13,870 nucleotides of DNA from Chloroflexota bacterium (GTDB lineage: Bacteria; Chloroflexota; Anaerolineae; B4-G1): contig JAUVSX010000025.1 in NCBI GenBank assembly GCA_030596915.1, positions 1 to 13,870 on the forward strand, given 5' to 3'. Shown here in pieces: positions 1 through 8,500 of this stretch. Both the position numbers and the translations under genes were made by a program. Numbering within the stretch: position 1 is the first letter of the stretch; every line of letters starts with the position of its first letter. The notes under the pieces were generated by a model. The model made no database searches and was not told where the DNA came from. It worked only from the letters and a program-made list of their open reading frames with translations.

Positions 1-2
1 AC

Positions 3-884
3 GACGCTCTGGCTACTGCCGCGAGGGGCGCCGATGTCATCGTTCATCTTGCCGGCCAGACTGCGGTCACTACCTCTGTGTCAGACCCTCGCTCCGACTT
101 CGAAGTGAACGCCCTGGGAACGTTCAACGTGCTGGAGGCCGCGCGTGGCATGGAACGCGCACCGATCTTCGTGTACGCGTCCACGAACAAGGTCTACGGC
201 AGTATGGAGAACCTGGCGGTGGTCGAACGAGCCACGCGGTATGAATACCGCGATCTTCCTCTCGGCGTGTCCGAGGCGCAGCCGCTAGACTTCTATTCGC
301 CGTATGGCTGCTCCAAGGGGGCCGGCGACCAGTACGTGCGGGACTATGCTCGGATCTACGGCTTGCCCACAGTCGTCCTTCGTCAGTCCTGCATCTACGG
401 CCCCCGGCAGATGGGGGTGGAGGACCAGGGGTGGGTCGCGTGGTTTGTCATTGCTGCCGTGCTGGAGCGTGACATCACTGTGTACGGGGATGGCAAGCAG
501 GTACGCGATGTGCTCTTCGTCGATGACCTACTCGACGCGTACGACGCCGCCATCACCCACATCGACGTGAGCGCGGGCCAGGTCTACAACATCGGTGGTG
601 GGCCAAACCTGACACTGTCCATTTGGGCCGAATTCGGGCCGCAACTGGAGCACCTGTTGGGGCGAAACCTGGCGACCCTGCAAGGCGATTGGCGACCAGG
701 CGATCAGCGGATCTTTGTCTCCGACGTACGGAAAGCAGAGCGCCAACTGGGGTGGAAGCCGCGCATCAGCCCAGCCGCCGGGCTCCGGCGGCTATACGAG
801 TGGGTCACGGCGAACCAGAGCTTGTTCACGCAAGATGGATCAGAACCAGCCCCCCTGTCCGGCGCTCCGTTGCTGCTGAAATGA
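3..884 (+). CDS. rfbE: CDP-paratose 2-epimerase-like NAD-dependent sugar epimerase (5' truncated)
   Basis: This is an extended short-chain dehydrogenase/reductase whose reading frame is open to the left edge, so the N-terminal NAD-binding GxxGxxG segment lies outside; 293 residues are visible against roughly 340 in the family. Seen: VIVHLAGQTAVTTS at the usual strand 4 position, the catalytic Y-x3-K in YSPYGCSK (Tyr codon 303, Lys codon 315), CIYGPRQ followed by EDQGWVAWF, GKQVRDVLFVDDL, and DQRIFVSDVRKAE near the end. From memory, YGCSK, DQGW, GKQVRDV and DQR are shared with Salmonella RfbE (Tyv), which epimerises CDP-paratose to CDP-tyvelose at C2. A related epimerase acting on another nucleotide sugar is the alternative. 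The internal GTG at 78 is not the true start, because conserved sequence precedes it. The gene is followed by glycosyltransferases, which fits a sugar-donor supply role. The protein would be cytoplasmic. Confidence 0.82.
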   Translation, partial: DALATAARGADVIVHLAGQTAVTTSVSDPRSDFEVNALGTFNVLEAARGMERAPIFVYASTNKVYGSMENLAVVERATRYEYRDLPLGVSEAQPLDFYSPYGCSKGAGDQYVRDYARIYGLPTVVLRQSCIYGPRQMGVEDQGWVAWFVIAAVLERDITVYGDGKQVRDVLFVDDLLDAYDAAITHIDVSAGQVYNIGGGPNLTLSIWAEFGPQLEHLLGRNLATLQGDWRPGDQRIFVSDVRKAERQLGWKPRISPAAGLRRLYEWVTANQSLFTQDGSEPAPLSGAPLLLK

Positions 885-934
885 TGTGCCTTCGGCTGGC
901 TGGCTCAACCCGTCGCGGCTCACCCCACTTCTAT

Positions 935-939
935 AGGAG
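935..939 (+). promoter_or_regulatory. Ribosome binding site with unusual spacing
   Basis: AGGAG stands directly against the ATG at 940 with no spacer, which is too close for normal initiation. The CTG codon at 946 has a 6-base spacer. Either the start is CTG 946 or the ATG is used inefficiently. Confidence 0.5.
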
Positions 940-2121
940 ATGCCTCTGCGGATTCTGATCGTTCTCACCTACTACCGGCCCCACACCAGCGGTCTAACGA
1001 TCTATGCTGAGCGCCTTGCACAAGGTCTCGCCGCCCGAGGCCATGCCGTCACCGTGTTGACATCTCAGTTTGACGCTGCGTGTCCTACGGACAGCCGCGA
1101 GGACGGTGTACGCGTCGTGCGGGCACCGGTGCTGTTTCGAATCAGCAAGGGCGTCATAATGCCCACCTTCGGTTCCCTGGCCACACGGCTGGTCCGCGAG
1201 CACGACGCAATCTGCCTACACTTGCCACAGTTTGACGCCGCCGGAGTTGCCGCCCGCGGCCGCATCCTGAACAAGCCGACCACGCTGACCTACCACTGCG
1301 ACCTGAAACTCCCCCCTGGTGCATTCAATTGGACCGTCAACCAGGTGGTCCACGTGATGAACCGGCTGGCCGGTATGCTCGCTCACCGCGTCGTCGCCTA
1401 CACGCACGACTTCGGCTACCACTCACCGTTCCTTAAAGCGTTCCGCGACAAGCTCGAGATAATACCACCACCCGTAGGATTGCCGCACGTCTCGGAGGCT
1501 ACGATCACAGCCTTCGCGCGCACACACGGAATTGAGGGCGAAGGCCCGGTGATCGGGATGGCCGCCCGCCTCGCGTCGGAGAAGGGCGTCGAGATCCTGC
1601 TGCACGCCTTGCCCCGGGTGCTCCAGACGTACCCTCAGGCGCGTGTGCTGTTTGCTGGTCAGCACGAGGACGTTCTCGGCGAGGAATCATACGCTAAACG
1701 ACTCGAGCCACTGTTCGAAAATCACCGTGAGCGGTGGGAGTTTCTGGGAGTTCTGACGCCAGATGAGATGGCGGCGTTCTACCCTAACTTGGATGTTGTC
1801 GTGGTTCCGAGCCTGAACTCGACCGAGACCTTTGGCCTAGTGCAGGTGGAAGCGATGCTGTGCGGCACGCCATCCGTGGCAAGCGATTTGCCCGGCGTCC
1901 GCCAGCCAATACAGCAGACGGGAATGGGCGAGGTTGTCCCCATCGGCGACAGCCGTGCGCTGGCTGACGCCATCGTGCGAGTGGTTGGGAGTAAGGATAC
2001 CTACGTCCGCCCACGAGATCAGATCGCGGCGCGCTGGAGCGTAGCACGGACTGCCGCCGGCTACGAGGATCTGTTTGAGCGACTGCTGGTGGAGTGTGGC
2101 CCGCCCTCGACACGGGGGTAG
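940..2121 (+). CDS. Glycosyltransferase family 4 (GT-B fold)
   Basis: This 393-residue protein is a typical-length GT4 retaining glycosyltransferase, expected to act at the cytoplasmic face on a nucleotide-sugar donor. Seen: the N-terminal acceptor domain starting RILIVLTYYRPHTSG, then GLAARGHAVTVLT; YHCDLKLPPG mid-domain; the donor domain begins at IGMAARLASEKGVEILL (about residues 204-220). The E-x7-E donor motif is ETFGLVQVE (Glu296 and Glu304), followed by AMLCGTPSVASDLPG. The acceptor and sugar cannot be read from the sequence. It starts 55 bases after the epimerase and ends 15 bases before the next membrane glycosyltransferase, consistent with one transcription unit. ATG 940 is the only ATG after the in-frame stop at 934-936, but AGGAG (935-939) abuts it directly. 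The CTG at codon 3 lies 6 bases from the same site and would give an equally family-like N-terminus. Confidence 0.92.
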   Translation: MPLRILIVLTYYRPHTSGLTIYAERLAQGLAARGHAVTVLTSQFDAACPTDSREDGVRVVRAPVLFRISKGVIMPTFGSLATRLVREHDAICLHLPQFDAAGVAARGRILNKPTTLTYHCDLKLPPGAFNWTVNQVVHVMNRLAGMLAHRVVAYTHDFGYHSPFLKAFRDKLEIIPPPVGLPHVSEATITAFARTHGIEGEGPVIGMAARLASEKGVEILLHALPRVLQTYPQARVLFAGQHEDVLGEESYAKRLEPLFENHRERWEFLGVLTPDEMAAFYPNLDVVVVPSLNSTETFGLVQVEAMLCGTPSVASDLPGVRQPIQQTGMGEVVPIGDSRALADAIVRVVGSKDTYVRPRDQIAARWSVARTAAGYEDLFERLLVECGPPSTRG

Positions 2122-2136
2122 GCACGGAGCACAGGA

Positions 2137-4110
2137 ATGAGGCGCGCGCGGGTTGTCTCAGCCTTCATACTCGCGGCAGGGCTAGGGCTGGCGCTCCTGG
2201 GCCAGTTCTATCTCGTGTACCGGCGGGAGTATGTCTGGGATGGTGTCTTCTTCTGGTGTACTGGCTTGCTGCTCGTGGGCCTGGCGGCAAGGAGGGCCGG
2301 CACAGCCGAGAGGGCAGTAACAGATCAGCCTCGTCGGCCTTGGTGGTCGGGGCAAGCCTCGTGGCCAACGCTCGCGATGGCGATCGCGATCATGGTCTCG
2401 GCAGTTGCGGGGTTTCTCGCGCGACAGCGATCGGCGCAGACTGGATACACCCCTCATCTTGCCCTCTGGATCACCAGCGTTGTCATCTACCTTCTGGCCA
2501 CCGTGCCGCCTCTTGGGGTGAGGACGGGTCCGGCGCGTCTCAGCGTGCCGAACCGTTCGCGTCTGTGGCACTTGATCCCCCTGGGTGGACTCCTAGTGCT
2601 GGCCCTGGTCGTGCGCATCTTCGACCTGGAACACGTGCCCCGCAACTTCGGCGGCGACGAGGGAACGTGGGCGATGGAGGGACTTGCGATGGTCGCGCAG
2701 GGCCTCGCCAACCCCTTCGCGACCGGATGGTTCGCTTTTCCGAGTATGTCATTTCTGGCGTGGGGCACATCCATGCGCGTCTTTGGCGAGACCGTCGCAG
2801 GTCTCCGGACCCTGTCGGCCATTCTCGGAACCGCAGCCGTATTCACCACGTTCGCGCTGGCCCGGGAACTGTGGGGACGACGAGTCGCCTGGTTTTCGGC
2901 GCTGGCGCTGGCCGTCGGCCACTATCATCTTCACTTCAGCCGGCTTGCGGTCAACAACATCGCCGACGCTCTCCTGGTGACCCTGGCTTTGTGGCTGCTC
3001 TTGCGCGGTCTCCGGTCGGGCAGCACCGCCTACTTCGCGGGAGCGGGTGCTGTGATGGGTCTTGGTTGGTATGGTTACTTCGGGTCCCGGCTCATTGGAG
3101 TCATCGTGGTCGTCTATCTAGCGTGGCGACTGGTGGCCGAGCACGAGTTCCTCGCACGGCACGGCCAGTCGCTCCTGGTCCTGGCTGGCGGGATGCTCGT
3201 GGTGGTAGCCCCCCTCCTCCTTCACTACGCCCAGAACCCCATCGTCCTGGTCGAACGGTCCAATCAGGTAAACATTTTCACATCGGGTTGGCTTGCCGCC
3301 GAGCACGCGATTACTGGGCGCAGCGCGGCTGGTCTGCTCTTGCAGCAACTGTGGCGGTCGATCTCGGCCTTCAATTACACACTCGATCCCACCTTCTGGT
3401 ACCGCCCGGCAATCCCACTGCTGGACTTCGTGAGCGGCGGCCTGTTCGTGCTCGGACTAATCTGGGCTACCGCCCATCTTCGCCGGCCAGCCAACGGCCT
3501 TCTGCTCATCTGGTTCTGGCTGGCGGTTCTCCTCGGTTGGGTTGTTACCGAGAACCCGCCCAGCAGCCAGCGGCTCTTGATAGCGGCGCCGGCGCTTGCG
3601 ATGTTCGTTGGCCTCGGCCTGGAATGGGTGATAGACTTCGGACGCCGCGCGATTGGGGGACCTGCGCGGCTGTGGTCCGGTTCTGCCGCCGCAGTGCTGA
3701 TCGCTGTGGCCGTCATCAATCTACACCACTACTTCGTGGCCTACACGCCCACCGGGATGTACGGGAACCCGACGGCTGAGGCCACGACGGTGCTGGGGCG
3801 CTACCTGATGGCCCAGAACGACGACTCTGTGGTCTACTTCTTCGGAGCGCCGTTTGTTTATTGGGACTTCGGGACACTGCGCTTCCTTGCTCGCGACGTG
3901 GACGGCGCCAACATTCCGCCGCTCGGTGAGGGGGAGGCTGTCGAGGTAGACCGCAGCCGCGGTCTGCGCTTCGTCTTTGTGCCTCAGAGGCTTGAAGAGC
4001 TGGAGAGCATCCAGGTGCTCTTCCCGGGCGGAGTGGAATCGTCCGCTGTCTCTGGAAGCGGCGATAGGTTGCTCTACGTGCTTTACGAGGTACCATCGCC
4101 GTCGGGCTGA
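2137..4110 (+). CDS. GT39-like (PMT_2 type) integral-membrane glycosyltransferase
   Basis: This 657-residue polytopic protein belongs to the GT-C group that transfers a sugar from a polyprenyl-phosphate donor on the extracytoplasmic face. Seen: the hallmark first outer loop RIFDLEHVP followed by GGDEGTWA (Asp174-Glu175, the expected catalytic/metal acidic pair), then HLHFSRLAVNN and many hydrophobic segments. The tail after the last membrane segment (about residue 530 onward) is soluble and contains RFVFVPQRLEELE, common in this family. Unlike most family members, which put the DE motif near residue 40-60, this protein carries about 140 extra residues with four hydrophobic segments first. GGAG at 2126-2129 lies 7 bases before the ATG. 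Gene order (GT4 just upstream) suggests later steps of the same glycan. Donor and acceptor are unknown; ArnT-like or protein O-mannosyltransferase-like roles cannot be separated. Confidence 0.88.
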   Translation: MRRARVVSAFILAAGLGLALLGQFYLVYRREYVWDGVFFWCTGLLLVGLAARRAGTAERAVTDQPRRPWWSGQASWPTLAMAIAIMVSAVAGFLARQRSAQTGYTPHLALWITSVVIYLLATVPPLGVRTGPARLSVPNRSRLWHLIPLGGLLVLALVVRIFDLEHVPRNFGGDEGTWAMEGLAMVAQGLANPFATGWFAFPSMSFLAWGTSMRVFGETVAGLRTLSAILGTAAVFTTFALARELWGRRVAWFSALALAVGHYHLHFSRLAVNNIADALLVTLALWLLLRGLRSGSTAYFAGAGAVMGLGWYGYFGSRLIGVIVVVYLAWRLVAEHEFLARHGQSLLVLAGGMLVVVAPLLLHYAQNPIVLVERSNQVNIFTSGWLAAEHAITGRSAAGLLLQQLWRSISAFNYTLDPTFWYRPAIPLLDFVSGGLFVLGLIWATAHLRRPANGLLLIWFWLAVLLGWVVTENPPSSQRLLIAAPALAMFVGLGLEWVIDFGRRAIGGPARLWSGSAAAVLIAVAVINLHHYFVAYTPTGMYGNPTAEATTVLGRYLMAQNDDSVVYFFGAPFVYWDFGTLRFLARDVDGANIPPLGEGEAVEVDRSRGLRFVFVPQRLEELESIQVLFPGGVESSAVSGSGDRLLYVLYEVPSPSG

Positions 4111-4121
4111 CCCTTCCACAT

Positions 4122-4156
4122 ACATTGGAGGAATCTCGATCCATCACATAGGAGGA
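4122..4156 (+). repeat. Duplicated Shine-Dalgarno-like direct repeat
   Basis: ACATTGGAGGA (4122-4132) and ACATAGGAGGA (4146-4156) match at 10 of 11 positions and lie 24 bases apart in the 56-base gap before the amidohydrolase gene. The second copy serves ATG 4167. The first has no ATG, GTG or TTG at a useful distance. It may be a local duplication of the ribosome site or a standby site. Confidence 0.5.
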
Positions 4157-4166
4157 CTTGGCGACA

Positions 4167-5507
4167 ATGCTACATCCAGAATCTGACCTGTTCGATCGCA
4201 TCCTTGGCGAGGTCAACTCGATGCCGGTCATCGACTGCCACGAGCATATGCAGGGGTTTGAGAAGCGGCCTCCGTACGAGGAGCCAATTGCGGCACTCAC
4301 ATTCGGATACGTTTTCAGCGACCTTCACTCGGCCGGGTTCGGTGTGGCCGAGCGTGACATCATGCGCCTGCAGGACCAGGGCGTGCCCACGGAACAGAAG
4401 TGGCCCCTGTTTCAGAAGCTGTGGCAAGCGACCGAACACACCGCCTATGCACGCGTTACGAAGCTCATCCTCCGGGACGTCTACGGGGTAGCAGAGATGT
4501 CGCGAGAGGCGCTTGATAGGGTGGCGGACCAATTGCCCGACCGTGACGAGGCCGCCTATTACCGCACCATCGACGAGGCGGGGATCACAGTTCTGCTGAC
4601 GGACGTGCCCGGGGATTGGCTCAGCCCGCTCACCGATGGCCTGGCGAGCTTCATGGCGGGCGAGGCTCGCTTGCCCGAGAAGTGGCGACTGCTCATCTCA
4701 TTGCCGGGCCTGCATCCGACCAGCCTGACTTGGGAGAGGATAGACGCAATCGGAGCGCTTACCGACCACAGTCCGACGTCGCTCGACGAGTTCTTGGACT
4801 CAGTCTGCACGATTCTGGAGCGGTGCAAACAGAGGGGCGCGATCGGGATCAAGGACCAGTCAGCCTACTCGCGCATCCTCTCCTACGACCTTGTGCCGAA
4901 GTCAGTGGCGGAGAGCCAGTTCAATCAGGTTCTCGGCAATCCGCGCAACGTACTTGGTTGGCCGGAGGGCAAGGCGCTCAATGACTATCTGTTCCACCAG
5001 TACATGCGGTTCGCGAGAGACCTCGACCTGCCGGTGCAGCTCCACACGGGCCATATGGCGGGCATCCGCAATCGGGTGGACAAGACGAATGCGGCTCACC
5101 TGGCGTCAGTGCTGGAGCTGCACCGCGATGTGCGGTTTGACCTGTTCCACGGCAACTGGCCATACATGGGCGATCTCCTATTCCTGGGGAAGAACTATCC
5201 AAATGTCGCACTCGACTGCTGCTGGCTCCACATCATCGACCCGGACTACGCCTCCGAACTTCTGGCGCGCTCGGTCATGACCCTGCCACACACGAAGGTG
5301 CATGGCTTCGGGGGAGACTACGGTGATGTCCCGGAGTTTGTGGCGGGGCATCTTCACATCGCCCGCGAGAACATCTCGGCGACGTTGGCGCGCCTGGTGC
5401 GGCGCCGCTGGCTGACAGAGCAGCAGGCGATCTCGCTTGCGGCTGATTGGTTATACAACAATCCCAACCGTTTCTTCTCGCTGGGCTTCGACGAGTTCAT
5501 CGTCTAG
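4167..5507 (+). CDS. Amidohydrolase-superfamily metalloenzyme of unknown substrate
   Basis: This 446-residue TIM-barrel metal-dependent hydrolase resembles the Amidohydrolase_2 / uronate-isomerase branch. Seen, numbered from ATG 4167: the strand 1 HxH motif in VIDCHEHM (His25, His27); Lys229 in GIKDQSAYSR, a possible carbamylated or active-site lysine; LHTGH (His293, His296); LFHGNWPY (His328); and HGFGGDYGD with Asp384 as the probable strand 8 aspartate. This is a full set of ligands, so the enzyme looks active. The C-terminus LYNNPNRFFSLG is common in this branch. No signal peptide is seen, so it is likely cytoplasmic. It sits between two membrane glycosyltransferase genes; a sugar acid or sugar lactone substrate would fit, but that is inference. 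TTG 4158 would add three residues but lies only 2 bases after GGAGGA; ATG 4167 has a workable spacing of about 10 bases. Confidence 0.85.
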   Translation: MLHPESDLFDRILGEVNSMPVIDCHEHMQGFEKRPPYEEPIAALTFGYVFSDLHSAGFGVAERDIMRLQDQGVPTEQKWPLFQKLWQATEHTAYARVTKLILRDVYGVAEMSREALDRVADQLPDRDEAAYYRTIDEAGITVLLTDVPGDWLSPLTDGLASFMAGEARLPEKWRLLISLPGLHPTSLTWERIDAIGALTDHSPTSLDEFLDSVCTILERCKQRGAIGIKDQSAYSRILSYDLVPKSVAESQFNQVLGNPRNVLGWPEGKALNDYLFHQYMRFARDLDLPVQLHTGHMAGIRNRVDKTNAAHLASVLELHRDVRFDLFHGNWPYMGDLLFLGKNYPNVALDCCWLHIIDPDYASELLARSVMTLPHTKVHGFGGDYGDVPEFVAGHLHIARENISATLARLVRRRWLTEQQAISLAADWLYNNPNRFFSLGFDEFIV

Positions 5508-5518
5508 GCGAGGACAGC

Positions 5519-5522
5519 GAGG
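5519..5522 (+). promoter_or_regulatory. Ribosome binding site deciding the start of the fusion gene
   Basis: GAGG ends 5 bases before GTG 5528. A second site, GGGAG at 5544-5548, ends 9 bases before GTG 5558. Both are plausible and both starts are GTG. The ATG 5447 start would overlap the amidohydrolase by 61 bases and is disfavoured. Confidence 0.4.
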
Positions 5523-5527
5523 GGGGA

Positions 5528-8500
5528 GTGGAACACCTGAAGAGGGAGACGGACAGCGTGCCAGCGGCGGTACAGCCGAGGCGAGTGTGGGTCGTGGCGG
5601 GACTCGTGCTCCTCTTGGTGGTCGCCGCCTACCTGCGCTTCACCGGCCTGAACTGGGGCGAGGGGCAGTGGATCCATCCCGACGAGGGCCACATGCGGAT
5701 CATCACGTCGGTGGTCCATATCCCCGACAGTCTCTCCCAGTACTTCGACACCCACCAGTCACCACTCAACAGCCGCAACCAAGGACACGAATACAGCTAC
5801 GGCACTCTTCCGCTCTTCCTGGTACGGCTATCCGCTGAGCGTCTCGATCGCGCCTGTGATTCGACGCCAGACGGACCAAGCGCGCCCGTGGCTTCGGCGG
5901 TCCTCGCAGCAACAGGGCTCGAGTGCGGAGCGGGCGCCTTCACTGGCACACGCAGCGTTCTCGTGGGTCGAGTTCTCTCCGCGCTCGCTGACCTGGGCAC
6001 GATTGTTATCGTGTTCCTCATCGCCAGACGTCTCTATGGCGATGCCGTGGCTTTGCTTGCCACCGGCCTGGCGGCGCTTACGGCGTTCTCGATCCAGCAG
6101 GCGCACTTCTTCACCGTTGACAGTATGGCAGCCTTTTTCGTCGTGCTCACAGCCTATTTCGCGGTGCGGGCGGGCGAGACAGGGCGATGGCTTGACTTTG
6201 GGCTGGCCGGGCTCGCAACGGGACTGTCCGCCGCCTGCAAGGTCAGCGGCGCTTTCGCCGCGCTTCTGGTCGCGCTGGCCGTTGCCTGGCGTTTGCTGGC
6301 TCGGCCCACGTCCCGCACGGGCCGGGCACTCCTCGTGCTTGGCCTTCAGCTTCTGCTCGCCGGGCTGCTATCTATGCTGGCGTTTCGGATTGCGCAACCC
6401 TACGCGTTCGAGGGTCCCGGCTTGTTGGGAATCCGGCTCAACCCGGAATGGCTGGGCAGGCTGGCGCAGATCGGAGCGGAGCAGGGTGGCGAAATCGACT
6501 ATCCCTCGGGCCGCCAGTGGACAGGGCGAGTGTCCATTGTCTACCCGTTGCTGAACATAGTCGTGTGGGGAATGGGCTTGCCCCTCGGCGTGGCAGCGCT
6601 GGCCGCGTGGGCATTCGTTGGCTGGGAGCTGTTCCGGGGGAAGTGGGAGCATCTCGTGCTTTGGGGGTGGGTGACTGCCCTGTTCCTCTATCAGGCGACC
6701 CGCTGGGTCAAGACGATGCGCTATTTTCTTCCCCTCTATCCTCTGCTAGCAATACTGACCGCCTATGCGCTGGTGCATCTGGTGCAGACGGCCCGGGCAA
6801 GGACACGTGGGCGCCGGTGGCGATGGGCAGCCCTTGCGCTTGTCGCGGTCGTGATCGTGGGGGCGGGGCTTTGGGGCGGAGCCGTTTTCTCCATCTACCT
6901 CCGCCCGCACACACGCGTCGCTGCATCGCGTTGGGTGTACGACAACGTAGAGGAGGGCGCCACGATCGCCAACGAACACTGGGATTGGGGCATTCCTCTC
7001 CGCCTCGACGGGCGCGACCCCTTCAACAGCACGTATATCGGCCTGGAGATGCAGCACTATGACGAGGACACACCCGACAAACTGGCGCGCCTCTACGACT
7101 GGCTGGATCGTGCCGATTACGTCGTTACGGCGAGCAACCGCCTTTACGCTTCGATACCCCGCCTTCCTGCCCGGTATCCGTTGACAACTGCCTACTACAG
7201 GGCTCTTTTCGCAGGGGAGCTTGGATTCGAGTTGGTGGGGGACTTCAGCTCGTATCCGGTCATTGGCCCGCTGCTATTCCCGGACCAGGAGAACCCCTTC
7301 GAGCTGATGCAGGCCGCCTACTTAACACAGGCCGAACGGGTCGAAGTGCGCTTGCCCGCCGCGGAAGAGGCGTTCAGCGTCTACGACCACCCACGGGTCC
7401 TGGTGTTCCGGAAGACGCCGGAGTACTCGCGAGAACGGGCCGAGAAGGTCCTGGGGGGTATTGATCTGACGCGGGTGCTGCACGGAATGGCGCCTCGGGC
7501 GGCTACGCAGGCTCCCACTGCGCTGGAATACGACGCGGAGACGTGGGCGGATCAGCAGGCAGGCGGCACCTGGGCGGAGATGTTCGACCGGAACAGCCTG
7601 CTGAACAGGCAACCGGGTCTTGCAGCAGCGGCGTGGTGGGTCGCGATCACCGTCTTGGGCTGGTTGGCCTTCCCGCTCACGTTTGTAGCGCTGCCCAGGC
7701 TACGTGACCGGGGATACGGGTTGGCGAGAGTTGTTGGACTCCTGATCATCGCCTACCTGACGTGGCTGGCGGCTAGCCTTCGCGTGCTGCCGAACACGCG
7801 CAGCACGATCACGCTCATGGTCGCACTCTTGGCGTTCGCTGGCGCTGGGGTGGGGTGGCGCCGTCGGCGAGCTCTGCGCAGCTACGTGGCACGCAATTGG
7901 CGACTGCTCGTGATGATGGAGGCCGGGTTTGTGCTGTTGTACGTCTCGTGGATCGTCGTTCGTCTGCTGAACCCCGACCTCTGGCACCCCATCGTTGGTG
8001 GCGAGAAACCGATGGACTTCGCCTACCTGAATGCGGTGATGAAGTCCACCTGGTTCCCACCATACAATCCCTGGCTCTCCGGAACCTACATCAACTACTA
8101 CTACTTCGGATTCGTGCTTGTCGGGTCGCTCATCAAACTTGTGGGTACGATCCCATCTATCGCGTACAATCTTGCCGTTCCCTTGCTCTTTGCCCTGACG
8201 GGACTCGGCGCCTTCTCGGTTGCTTACAACCTCTTCGGCGGACACCGGCGCGGCGCACTGATAGCGGGCGGCGCGGCCCTCGTCCTGACGCTCATCCTTG
8301 GAAATCTCGGGGTGGTTCACCTGATCCGGGGACTGCTCATCGAGCTGGGAGGGGACCCGTTCCCCAGCACGATTCCCGGCTTCTCAGACAACATAGCAAT
8401 GATTCGCGGGCTTTGGGAGGTGATAGTCCACGGCGCGCGGTGCGCGGGGCGACCAGAGGCGTGGTACGGGCAGCCCACGCGCATCATACCCGTCGATCCG

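Noticed and set aside
2094..3779. A 561-residue + strand open frame overlapping the GT39-like gene
   Set aside because: Its product is dominated by Arg, Pro, Ser and Gly with no family motif, typical of an out-of-frame reading of GC-rich coding DNA. The other frame has clear membrane segments and the DE motif.
5447..5527. ATG 5447 as the start of the fusion protein
   Set aside because: It would overlap the amidohydrolase by 61 bases, lacks a ribosome site, and adds residues unlike a GT39 N-terminus; GTG 5528 or 5558 each have a ribosome site.
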